Source: Oscheius dolichura
Taxonomy: Eukaryota > Nematoda > Chromadorea > Rhabditida > Rhabditidae
Assembly (NCBI GenBank): GCA_932521035.1
Contig: OW051492.1
Span: 10,292,001-10,356,000, forward strand
DNA: 64,000 nucleotides
Direction of reading: 5' to 3'
Part shown: in pieces, positions 9,201 through 21,200 of the stretch
Layout: each line of letters begins with the position of its first letter
Position numbering within the stretch: the first letter of the stretch is position 1
Notes under the pieces: generated by a model
Seen by the model: only the letters and a program-made list of their open reading frames with translations
The model's database searches: none
Told to the model about the DNA's origin: nothing
Program-made: the position numbers and the translations under genes

Positions 9201-12200
9201 TTTGGCCGTGTTTTTGAAATAATCGAATACAATTGACACTTCTCGAACAAAACAAATAGTTGTACTATCCGTGGGCAAGCGAGAGCCACAAACACTTGCC
9301 CTCTTCAAAAGAATGGCGCTCGGAAGAAGGACACACTCTCTCAGCTTTTTCTCGCTAATTATCACCTTCTCCCTGTTCTTTTCGCTTCCTTTGAATCCAT
9401 ATTTTATGCTTTTTTCTACGCCGTCAATTCAAGTTTCGGGACCAGGAAATCAGCATAATGGTCCCGTAACGATAGCGCGCCCGTCAGATAAAAAGGTCCA
9501 TGCAGTCGCTTCGGGACCTGCCCTCAAATTTTTCTCTGTTCTTGTTTATTAATCTCCCTCATTTGTCTCAAGACAAATGCCCTCCTAAAGAAGTTATTCG
9601 CCCAGCGGAACAGTCATTTCGGGATCAATGTCCGCATTCTCCTAGTCCGCTAGACAGTTCTCTTTTTTAACTTTACTGCCCCCAGCTCCCTAAATGATAA
9701 TAATGATTCATTGACAATAGAGACGGAGATGGGCATTGTTTACAGGGGGCAGCGACAGTAAGGACAGTTACCTCGCTGTTATCATCATTCAACAGGGGTC
9801 TATCGGTCAGCTCCCATCCCCCCATTTTGGCCGGTCGTAAAACACTTCCCAACCACTTTTTTCACTTCGTATGGTCACCTTTTCGATTGTTGACACCTAA
9901 TTCTTCTCTCTGTTGTTCTTGAAAAGAATCCTGGCCTGGAGAATCAGTACAGCCTCCTCTGTAGGGCAATTTTCTGCTGAAAGTTCCATATTTTCCTGGA
10001 AGACCGACTTTTCACAATGTTGGCACTGTTTATCATCTTTATCATCCTAGAAAGGTCTGACAAATAGACGAAAATGTCTGGAAACGTCTTTTTTTTCTGG
10101 GGAAATGACTCAAACCGACCATTTCAAAAGCCATAATGCGACAATTTTCATTATTTCCCGACCCTGAATTGTTATCCATGTAATGTGTCACCTTTCTTTT
10201 TTTTGGTTGGTAAACATGAAATTTGGAGCCAAAAAATGGGGAAGAGCTCTTATTTCTTGCTTGTTTTATGGGGGTTCAGGCTAAATTTGTTTTATTGTCC
10301 GAAGTTTGAAGTAATCCTAAAGAAAAGTACAGTCATCTGTTACTATAACTTCCTGTATCTTTAATTACCCTTTTGCTCTCTTTCCCTCCACCGTCTTCCT
10401 TCCGAAAACTGATGACTGCTGTCCAAAGGCACGACAATTGCTCTCCCTTCCATCCCTGATAAGGCGCTTCCCCCTCTGTGCAATCCACAGTTCCCACACC
10501 CCGTGGCTATGGAACCTCCTCCTTGGAGTCCACTAGCTCGAAATAGAAGCGTCTCTCCCAATTGTCAACGTCTCTCGGCTACCTATTCTAATATCTCTAT
10601 CTCTCGCGAATCATATTCTCACAATTCGTCATACAGAGAAAGCCGCGAGTCCTATTATTTTCAATCGGAACTTTCCGTAACTTTTTCTGACTCGGATTCA
10701 GCTCATCGGTACATTTTTATCCATCAATTTTGAATTTTCCTGTTCTTTTCCCCAAAAACAGCCGTTTTCTCAGGCTTACGGCAGTCTCTTCGCCGGTTTC
10801 GGCTTCTTCATCATTTCAGTACATGGTTTTAACACCGGAACAAAGGTTATCACAGTATTCACTACACGGAATTAAAGGTTTGTTCGATATTTCACTGTCT
10901 GGAAGACAGTACAGGCTCAAACTGGGTGCGCCACAGTTAGACAGCCAACACGGCATGTGAACTGTGGTTTGTGCTGGCCCCCGCCGCAACTCACAGGCTG
11001 TCTATCTGTGGCCCTCGAAAATTCTGTTACGGTCTCTTTTCTAATTGGGATGACTATTTTCCTGGATGGGAACACCTAATAGGCTTATGTGCCACAAAAT
11101 TCCACGAAAAATTGATAGGGGCCGATCACTACTGGGTGCCAGATCATACAGTGTGCCCTCCTCTATTGAACCCCCATCTCTTCAAAGAGAGGAAAAGTCA
11201 AAAAAGAGACCGTTAGCCAGGTCATATTTCATTGCTCGTCACGAAGGTCATCGAAACTTTTACAATCTCTCCCCGATATACATCCGTCTCACATATGCTG
11301 ATGGTTGTTTAGAGGTCACTTGGGAGGGGGAGAATAGAGGAAAGAGACAATATAAGTCTAGACAACCTCGAAATTTCAAAAAAGAATCACAGTTCACACA
11401 CAAAAAGGCTCGGTTGCCTTCTTTTATAGAAGAAATCCCACTTGTTTCGGTCTTATTATCCACCAGATGAGAGAATCAGCCCTGAGGATATGCATAGTTA
11501 GACAGCGGGGATATACTGTAGAAAAATCGCAATAATTGCTTTGGTTATCCTTCTTGTAACAGAAAGCCAGGTCTTTTTAATCCTAAACGCTTTCTGAAAG
11601 ATTTTGGCAGCCACAGTTAGACCGTGAAGGGCGAATATGATCCAGTTCTCTTGTTTTCCCCCGTTTGCTTCACTTTTTGCTCTTTATTAGTCAGCTAGTC
11701 ATGTCATTTAACTACCGGAGCTTTGAAAATGGGGATTCCTTCCCTAGCTCCTTATCTCCCAGTCTGCTGCAAAACGGAAGCAACTCCTCCGTGATGACAC
11801 ACTCTTTTGAACCCCACAGAATTTGAACAACAACCAGCCGGGAAAATGGGAAAAGGCGTGGAAGAACATGCGGGGTGAGATTTAACGAGCAACGGGACAA
11901 AAACGCCAAAAGGCCCTTATCACTGGTTCTGTTGCAATCTTGGAGGGGCGACGCAAAAGGCGATCATAGGCCAAGGAAATCTCCTCCATTTCCCTCCTCC
12001 TTTTCCTGCTAAAATATATAAATTTTATATTTCCCTGTAAATTCTAGGTCCCTATTTCCCCCCTGGTTGTTTTCTCTCCTTCAATTTTTCCAAAGAAGCC
12101 GGAGGAGAGAGCGGTGTGCTTCTCTCCCCGCATGCCAGGTACTTACGGCACCTTGATCCGAACAACTAACACCACCGCCCGCCAGTCACCTCGGGAAGGG

Positions 12201-15200
12201 GGGCTGCTCCCTGAAACTTTTGCAATCACAGAGAGAAACTTTTAACAACGGAATCCAAAGAGAGATCAAGTCGTAAAAGTGACGGGGTTTTTAGAAAAAG
12301 AGAGGAGGAATACTAACAAGGGGGCTGAAATTAAAACGGGGCATAAGAGACACAGTCAAAATGTTCACCTCCCTCTCTTATTTCCAGTTCTTTAAATTTA
12401 GGAGATTTGGTCAGTTTTAATGAAGAAACCGCCTCGATTTTTTGTCTAAAATGTGACGAGACAGTGGTCAACCATTTGGCGGCACCCTGCCAAGAGACCG
12501 CGAGAGACCTAGTGACCGAGACGGGGGTTACCCAACTGTTGACACCTGTCCGCCTGCCTAACTGCGTGATCCCCCCTTGAGACGGCTAATAGGGATAGAG
12601 CACGGAAGACATGATAAATTAACAGGCAGACGGGAAGGAATATCTCAATTTCCCAGAGAGATTGCCCTCCAAAAAAAGGCTGCTGCAGTTTGTGTTGACG
12701 CTTCCCAAAGTCTTCTTTCCAAATGTTTACAGAAAGTGACCTCAATGATCAAATAGAGAACATATAAAAAACTGAGGAGAGGGGAAGGGAAGGGACGAAG
12801 GGAAGGAGGCGATGCCTGTCTTACCCGGCAAAATAAAGAAAATCGGGAGGAAAACATCTGATATTCCCTGAAAATGAGGAGCAAATGGTCAATTTTCCGA
12901 CCAGGATTCGTTTTTACCATATTTTTTTTTGGAATTTTTGGCCTATTCCAGTTAATTTTCGTTGTAGGAACCTTAGAACTCAAGAGTATTCCGCGAAACA
13001 GTTTAGAAACCTTGAACATTTCCTATATTATTCAAATTTTCAAAGAGCCCGCCCATTTTCCAGGTGAAAACTTTGAAATTCCTTGAAAACAGGAGGAAAA
13101 GAGGAATGTTTTTCAAAATTTCCCCGATTTTGAGGTAGACGCATTGCGTACAAACTATTTCCCCATCCCAGAGGGTCTTCTGTTTTTTCCCCGCTCTTCC
13201 GAGAGAGTTCACGTAACCGGGGGACACACATACACTCCACTTGACTGACCGTCCTCTCTGTCTCTTTTAGGCGGAGACGGGGTCATAGAGTTGCGTTGTG
13301 CAATGATCCGCAAGTGTCCCTGTCCCTGTTGATCCCCAGCGAGCATGAGAGTGATAGGGGCGAGCGGGAGGGCGAGAGGACAGCCAGCCAGCCAAGTGAC
13401 CGTCTATCCCTCCCTTCCTGTACGTGTTGCCCTCTATTTTTTTGCCAGCTCTGCGTCTCCCGCCCTCACCTGTGCACAGCGAGTAGAAAACGGCTGCCGG
13501 TGCTCTGCGCCCTCTGGACAGGCAGCGCTGTCTCCCCCGAGCGGCCGACGGACGACAGCCGGCCGGCCACGGCCAAACCAAGGTTCTTTTCCCCCTGTGG
13601 TCCCCCCGCGCGGTGTGTTCGCCCCGCCTCCATCCCTCTCGCCTCTCTCTCTTCTCTCTCTCTAGGCAAAGCTGTGACGGTCTTTTCTTCTTCCCTCATC
13701 CTCTATTCTCTCTTCTTCTTCTCGTCGAGACCCAACACAGCCACAACAGCCACAGTTACTCAGCTAGCGGTATTTCTATGAGACGGACAGATGTCCTTGT
13801 ATTCTGAGGGCTATACGCCGCGTAGTGAAGTCCAATCCGATCCGCAGGAAGTAGAAATCTTAGAACATTATGAACATAATCGAGAAAAACATAATGGTAG
13901 GTTATTTTCTTATTTAAATTCTTTTAAAATCCCCATTTAAACGGCACATTCCCTGCCAAATCTCAATTTTCCCCCCTTTGGCGCCAATTTGTCGTTATTT
14001 GAATTTTCTCTCTATTCTTCCGGGTCAAGAGGTCAAACCCTCCATTTTTCATTATTTCCTAGTGAAAAACATCGTCTATTATGAAAAGAGAGTCAAAAAT
14101 AGCCGGAAAAATCAGCTGACCCGGTTTTTTCACACGTTCTCCTTGCCGCCTTGACCTTAAATATAGCAATTCCCTCTTTTCGCCTCGTTTTCTTCAAATC
14201 CTTCCGCTTTTTTGTCATTTCCGGTCATTTTATAGTAGAAAAAGCCTTATTTTTCAGTTAGAATAAAATCAAATTGATGAAAATGATCAAAATTCTCACA
14301 TTTTCCCTTATTTTCTCGTTAAACCCCCATTTTTAGCCATTTTCCGTCAATATTCCCGTTTTCTTGAAGATTTCTTGATATTTTGATCACAACGGTTATT
14401 TTTTAATTAACAAATTCCATTTCCTATCCCCTTCCGGCTCTTCTTCCTTCCATTTTCTTTTGTTAGGATGATTCGTTCCCACGTGAACACGCAGGTCGCC
14501 CCAGCCGTTGTTAGCGAGACATATTGCAGTAGACCGGGCTCTGAATCATCCCTTAGGCTCTTCATTCAACACTCCCCTCTCACTCTTCGTTTTTGTTCCC
14601 CCAGTTGACCAGATGGCGAAACTAATGACACAGCGGAAAGGGAAGGAAGGCAGAGGGGAGAAGACTTTGGTGTGGGAATATAGAGAAAAAGAGAACAAAT
14701 GACGGGAAATCAGAGACAGGAACTAATTTTCGGGCTAGCTGTCTAGTTGTGGCAGTGTTTGTGGAATTTGGAAATTTTTTTTTCTGGCACGGTGCGGGTC
14801 AAAAATGGGCAGCAACGAAGAAAAACATGAAATGTTGGGAAGAAAATCCATTTTGGCCCCCTTTTGAACATTACGTTGTCTGTGTTCCTCTTGCTGTGGC
14901 GCTCTCCTGTGTAACTGTGGCGCATTCCCATTGAGGTTGTAAACCTTCTTTTCTATCCTACTGATCAAAAAATGGATAAAAATGGCGAGAAACTTGAAAA
15001 TTTGGAAGAATTAGTCGGTTTGTACTCTTGACCTGGCTTTTCCTCGATTTCGCTGTCTAACTGTGGCTATTGGTCACTATGCCCCTCATATTTTGACCTT
15101 TACCACCCCGTTCCGTCCCTCTCTCCACTAAATATATTCATATCCCCTTCTTATGATAAATAGCAACCAACGGAACACACGAGAGTGTCGAAATTCCCCG

Positions 15201-18200
15201 AGATTGTCCCAAATCCATGTGTCACGCTATTCCATCCACATCGTATCAGTATCATGATGATGTTGCGCATAACACGGATTATATCAGACAGTTTCGGGTT
15301 ATCGGCGGGAAGGGGAGAAAGGCAGCTGGCGGGAGAGAATGAAAAGAGATCAGATAAATTACGGTGCTAGCCATAGAAAGAATCATTCTTTTCCAATCGA
15401 GACCCTTGGAACCCCGTAACCTGAGAGAATTTTGATAAAGAGCCACAGTTAGACAGCTGACTGGTGAACATTTAAGAAAAGGCTGCCAAAAAGACTATTT
15501 CTCCCTCCAATTTTCAAGGGTTTCACCATTTGAAATAACTGAAAGAGCCACAGCTTCCACAGCAAAGCGCCACAGTTAGACAGCTTATTGAAAAAGGGAA
15601 CAAAACCGGGATTTATTCCTAATTTTCCGCCAATTTTTCTCTCTTTTCCTGCTTATTTTGCTCGCTGATCAGATCAGTTGCTCCTCCTCGACGGGGGTCA
15701 CTTTCTCTCTCTCCGGTGGGTTTATTTGTATCGAAAGGTTTGGTCACCACCACCACCACGCTGGGAAATGTTTACCTAATGGACCCCACACACTAGCCAC
15801 CACCACGTCGGATCAATTCCGCATAGAGGCACTTATGAGAGTTGCGATCAGATTAACGGAATTTATGGGAAAGGCGAGGGCTCGAGAGCAAGGGGAGACT
15901 GTAGTCTACTAAATTTGGGGGTACAGGGTTCAAAATATGGGAAAAATTGAGAAAATGAAGAGGATAAATCTAATAGATAAATTTCAGACGAACGTGACAA
16001 CATCCAGAAGAAGACTTTCACCAAATGGGTCAATAAACATTTGCTCAAAGTGAGTTTTACCCTTTATTTTTCATGTAAAACGAGTGATAAGAAAAGCAAA
16101 AACGTTAAACGAGATCCAGGAACCGAACTTTCGATGTCTGTCCAGTAAACATGGCAGCTTGCCACCGCGCAATCTCGCGTATGGACTTCTTTGTTGTTTA
16201 TGCTGTTCTCATGCTCAATCCCTTCCCGTTCTACCATTTTCTCATTTTATTCAAATTTATACAGTACTTTTTGCCCTTCCTTCCCGTCAAAATTTCGAAC
16301 ACATTTCTGTGTTCCTTTTTTGTTCGAGTTCCTCCTCTTATTTCTCTTTTCCCCGTGTTATCTTCCTCCTGCATCGCTGGCCGCTATCTTCACCTGTATC
16401 TAAACTTGGCCTCGGTTTGAAAATGACCAAAGAGGGACCGTTTTTGAAATCTCTACGTCTCGCAACCCGTAGTTACTACCACTAGTACGGTTATTGAGGT
16501 CAAGTGAAAGAAAAACGGCTGTTTGTTTACTTTTTGACGAAACTTTAGGGGGGATAATTCACAAGAGAGAAGGCGGCAAGAAAAGACAGCATTTTGAGCG
16601 TTTGAAGTTTATCTATCGGATTAGTTTGTACGCACCTATGTCCTGTTGTCTCACACACTGGCGAGGGGCCAAAAAATATTTAACAAGGGGAAAATGAGGG
16701 AAAGCACAAGCATGAGGCAATAATCGCAAATTTTCCCGCATTCCCTTGGCTAAAATTGTATAATCGTTGTTTTACTTTGACATTTTACCACAAATAAACC
16801 AAGAAAGCGGAACCCCCCGTTTCTGAAGTTTTGATAGTGCGCCACAGTTCACACGCCGTGTAGGCTGTCTAACTGTGTCGCGGCAACAAACACCGCAGTT
16901 AGACACTAAGATCAAGAAAATGGTCCCAAAATGGAAATATTCAGCTAAAAATCATCAAAAACATGACTATATTTGCCGTGTTGGTTGCAAATCTTCCCTG
17001 CAAAGCCTCTCTTCCACTCTTTTTCTGCCGTGATTACCTTTTGAGTCTGCAAAAAACCTTTAGTGGCTCTTCGTGGGAATGTTTACACTTGACCATCCTT
17101 TACACGAAAGGAGAACCGTCTCTCCGAGGGAAAAACCTTCTTGTCGAGACCAAAACTCACGAAAATATTGTTCACTGGTCATTTTTGTATCCAACAGGCT
17201 CTAATATTAGTTCTCTGGTGCTATAGAATTCTCACTCACCCGTCCCTTTTGAAAAATCATCCCGCGGCTGTTGTTGGCACCTCTTGTTTGTCCACCACCA
17301 CGTTTTCCTTCCTCCTCGGACATATTGTGAAGTGAGAATTCAAGAAATTTGAGTCTCCTTGCCGTCCACAGGGCTCTTTCAAAGAGGTTCCGGTTGTCGT
17401 CCGGAACCAGAGGACGTGAAGATGGAAACTAACGTATTTCCTTTATAAAGAAACTGGGGACGGTCTTTTTTCATCAGACGACAGTTAGACAGTCAAAAGA
17501 CCACAGTTATACAGCGAAACGACCACAGTTAGACAGCGAGATCAGAAATTTGAATTTTTCAGGCCGGAGTAAAAGTCGACGATCTCTTTGTTGATCTCCG
17601 TGATGGAAATCGACTCATATCTTTATTAGAGGTTCTTACCGGCGAACGACTTGTACGTTTCTTTCTTCTTTCTCCTCTCTAATTCGTAATTTTTCAGAAT
17701 AGAGAAAATGGCTTCACGCGGTTTCATAAAATACAGAATGTACAGTATTGCTTGGATTTTTTAAAGAAGAGAAATGTAAGTTTTATTTTTCAATTTTCTA
17801 ATGAAAATTCTCAAAAAATTACAACATATCCTTGCCTTTTTCCAGATAAAATATGTAAACATCCGACCGGAGGACATCATCGAAGGCAACAGCAAGCTGA
17901 CTCTCGGACTGATCTGGACGATCATCTTGAACTTCCAGGTCTCAGTAATAAAACAACGGCAAAAAGAGCACGAGGCAGCCATTCGAATAGTGACAAATGG
18001 CAATGGATCGAGCAGTCACCAGGTTTCACGCTTTGCTTATTATTACCCTCTACCCCTTCGAGTTTCTTCGCACCGTTTTCTCTCCACCACTTCGAGTTTG
18101 CTTTTATTCCCTGCTCTTTTTCTTAATTTTTCAAAGAGTGTGCTTTTTTCTTAACCATACGGTATCATTATACTGGCTGCATTGCGAGATTGCGTTTGAA

Positions 18201-21200
18201 TTCAGCACCTAACTGTCGAAAATTTGCTAATTACTGCAGAGTGGAGCGATTTTGAGCTATTTTCCATCTCTTTTCTAGGGTTAGAAGGCAATCTTTATCC
18301 ATTTTGACCCAATTTGTCCTCGAAAAGCCTGAAAGCTAGAAGAGAAATGGAAAATAGTACTCAAAACGGTTCAAAACGGCTGAATTGACTGCAAAATAAG
18401 AAAATTGAAAGGGAAACCAACTTCTGGAAGGTAAACTATGGAAATGAATGATCCAAGTGGGAAATAAGGATAGAAAGGGCCATCTGGTTGGCTAAAAACA
18501 TGAAATTTGAGTGGATTCCATAGTTCTCTATGCCTGACATTGATACATTTCTTTCTCCGTGCATATATCTTCTCTAATTGCTTTGCTCTTTTTTCCTCAC
18601 CATTTTTCTGCTTCTTTGCATTGTTTTCTTCTTTATTTCCGCTAATAACTAGATATTTATGGTGAAACTTCGGAGCAGGGACCTCCGCGCAGCATCCTCA
18701 GCTCATGGTTCACGCTCTCTTTTAGCTGAAATGTCAATTTTCAAGCAGTATAGTATGCCCCCGTCTTCGTAAAAACGTCAGCTAGTAATAATACTTATTT
18801 AGTCCCAATTGATAGCCCATTTCTTATTATTAACCCCAAAAATATCCGTCTACAGTAATCTAAATGAGTTTTGAGCCACTAGTTATCCAGATAAGACCTA
18901 AAGATCCAGAGAGCACATTGTTGCAAGCCTTATCACTTTTATGACTCTTTATGGCCTTCCGCTCCCTATTTGTTTATTTCTCCTCTGGACAAAAAATTTC
19001 TGCCCCCACTGGAAGTAACTCATTTCGGCCCCCCATATTTGAAAATCCTCCTCCGACACCCATCCATTCCATTCCCCGCTCTTTTTAGTTTTCTAATTCG
19101 TTCCCCTAATCGAGAAGTTGGAGGCGGACATTGATCATGTAACTGCCCCTCCCAGTGACAATACGCCTGTTTTCTACGGGGCGACACACTGCCAGGCCAC
19201 ACCCTAACTACGGCATTGTCAGATGAGAAAAGACGGGAGAAACAGATAGAGAGATGGGATGGAAAAGAAGAAGAAGAAGAGTAAACGCCCTCCGGTGACT
19301 CGACCTCTCTCGTTCTCTGTTTTTGACCCTGGGTGGAGGAGGAACACGAGAGTTATGGTTTTGAGAGGCAAATTGAGCCAGTTCTAGAGGCCCAGAACAC
19401 AGTCGAGACCCCTGGGGGGAAACAAGAATGGTTAGACTGCCAATCAGAGGTCATAGGGCCATTAGGTGGTGGGGAAAACTTTTTAGAACCGGATGTATGT
19501 CGAGGAGGAAAGTTGTTTTGCCTGGGAAATGGTAATTGTGGCTTCAGGTAGCTGGAGACAGGAATCATTTTGACTGAAATGCGGAAAACGAATTTTAGGG
19601 CATTTACCCTGTTTCGCCTGTCTAACTGCGGCTTTGTGGCAGCGCCACAGTTAGACAGCCGGCACGGCGTGTGAACTGTGGCGTGCTGAAAACTTTAGAA
19701 ATTGAACTTTCCGGGCGTTTAACTGGACAGAACCGCAGCTGCTGCTCTTTTTTCTCCATGAGGGGCCTTCCCAGCCACCTGGGATAGATCTCCTCAGCCA
19801 TTTTATGACTCCCCGGAACAGTATGCAACATTTTCCCGGGCTCTCTTATCGGCTCTTCCCATTTCTGCCCTCTCATTTGGAAACTCAAAACTGCCGCCAT
19901 TTTCGGATGCTTATCTCTCCAGGCCAGCCATTGAATAGAGGAGAGGGACAGTTTTTATTTCTTCTGTAACAGACACAGACACACAACAGATCCCTATTGA
20001 TTTCTCCTCTTTTTTATAGGCCTGAGAGCCCGCTCAATACTGCATAAAGCTGAAAACGGGCATTCGACTGTCTTTTTTGCCCTATTGACCACTTTATTTC
20101 CCATTTCTTCCTGTCAAATGGAAATCTTCCTTCTGTCCCTTGAAAATTAAGATAAATCCAGCTGCCCAGTCCTCTTTTCTTTCCATAGAACGGAGTAAAC
20201 GGCGACAATTTACGAGATGACGCCCTGCCGCCAAGAATGTCATAGAGTACCGGCGGAAATTAGCGGTTTTTGGCAACCTAACTGGCACCGATTAGAGGGG
20301 GTAATCTTTGCCCAAAACAGCAAAGGAATTCTTTTTTTCCCTAGTAAACGGAAGATGCCTACAAACAACTGTGGGGGCGCTCTTTTTTTGCAGGAAACCA
20401 GTCCAAATTAGGGGCAAGGCTTTTGGCAGGCAGGCAGCCCCCCGGCGGGAGATGATCTTGGCAAATTAATGCAAATTAATACTACATTAGCTGGTTAGGA
20501 TTCGTTGTAGAACCTGGAAAAAAGCCTTGGGAAGAGGAGAATTGCTGAAACTGCGTAACTGTGGCTTGAAAATTCGCCTAAAATGCAAAAATTTGTACCC
20601 ATATCCTTCTTCGCCTATTTCTGGGCATACTGTAGCCATACTCCCGGGAAAACCATAAAATTAGGAAAAAGAAGGGGCATGTTTGCTCCAGGAATACCAA
20701 AAAGGTGACCGAGTAACTGTGGGCGGGATAATCCACGAAATCCCTTACTTTTCCCAGCATGGGCAAATTTTAAGCATACTGTAGCCCTTCTCTAGGATCT
20801 TTCCTGGATTATTCATCATTTTCCCACCAAGAATCCCATTTTTTTTTCATCTTCTTCCTCTCATTGGACTGTTTCTTTCCATTTAGGACTATTCAAGAAT
20901 TCAAGAATTACTACTGCCCAGTCTATTTTCTACTCCCCCGCACCTAGCCCTCTCGGAAGGGCGTAGGTTAACGGATTCCGTCTCTGCCCGACTCTCTTCC
21001 ACCCACTCTCTCCGTGCCATTGAAGGGTGTGGTTGATTCTTCGACCACAATTTGGGCACTGGGTAGAGAGGAGAGGGTACAGAAAAGAAGAAGAGAGAGA
21101 GAAATGGCGAGTGATAGCTCTAAAAGTGGAGAACTAGGAACAGGTCGTTGGTCCGGCAGCAGCTACGACGACCACAGCCCCGGCAGCGGCAGTGCCCCTC

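Larger units (their letters stand above)
18023..21103. other. Intron between CH1 and the internal alternative first exon
   Basis: No conserved exon. It holds an imperfect foldback (18249-18370), a palindromic repeat (19642-19682) with a half-site just upstream (about 19617), TACTGTAG motifs near 20629 and 20778, and A/T-rich sequence. It may include the promoter of the 21104 exon. Confidence 0.45.

Noticed and set aside
9313-9552. Possible secreted peptide starting [20 protein letters not shown]
   Set aside because: A signal-like start, but the remainder has no motif or support, and T-rich DNA often mimics signal peptides.
13296-13807. Three overlapping open frames before the 13791 start
   Set aside because: CT-rich composition opens several frames at once; better explained as promoter or 5' UTR sequence.
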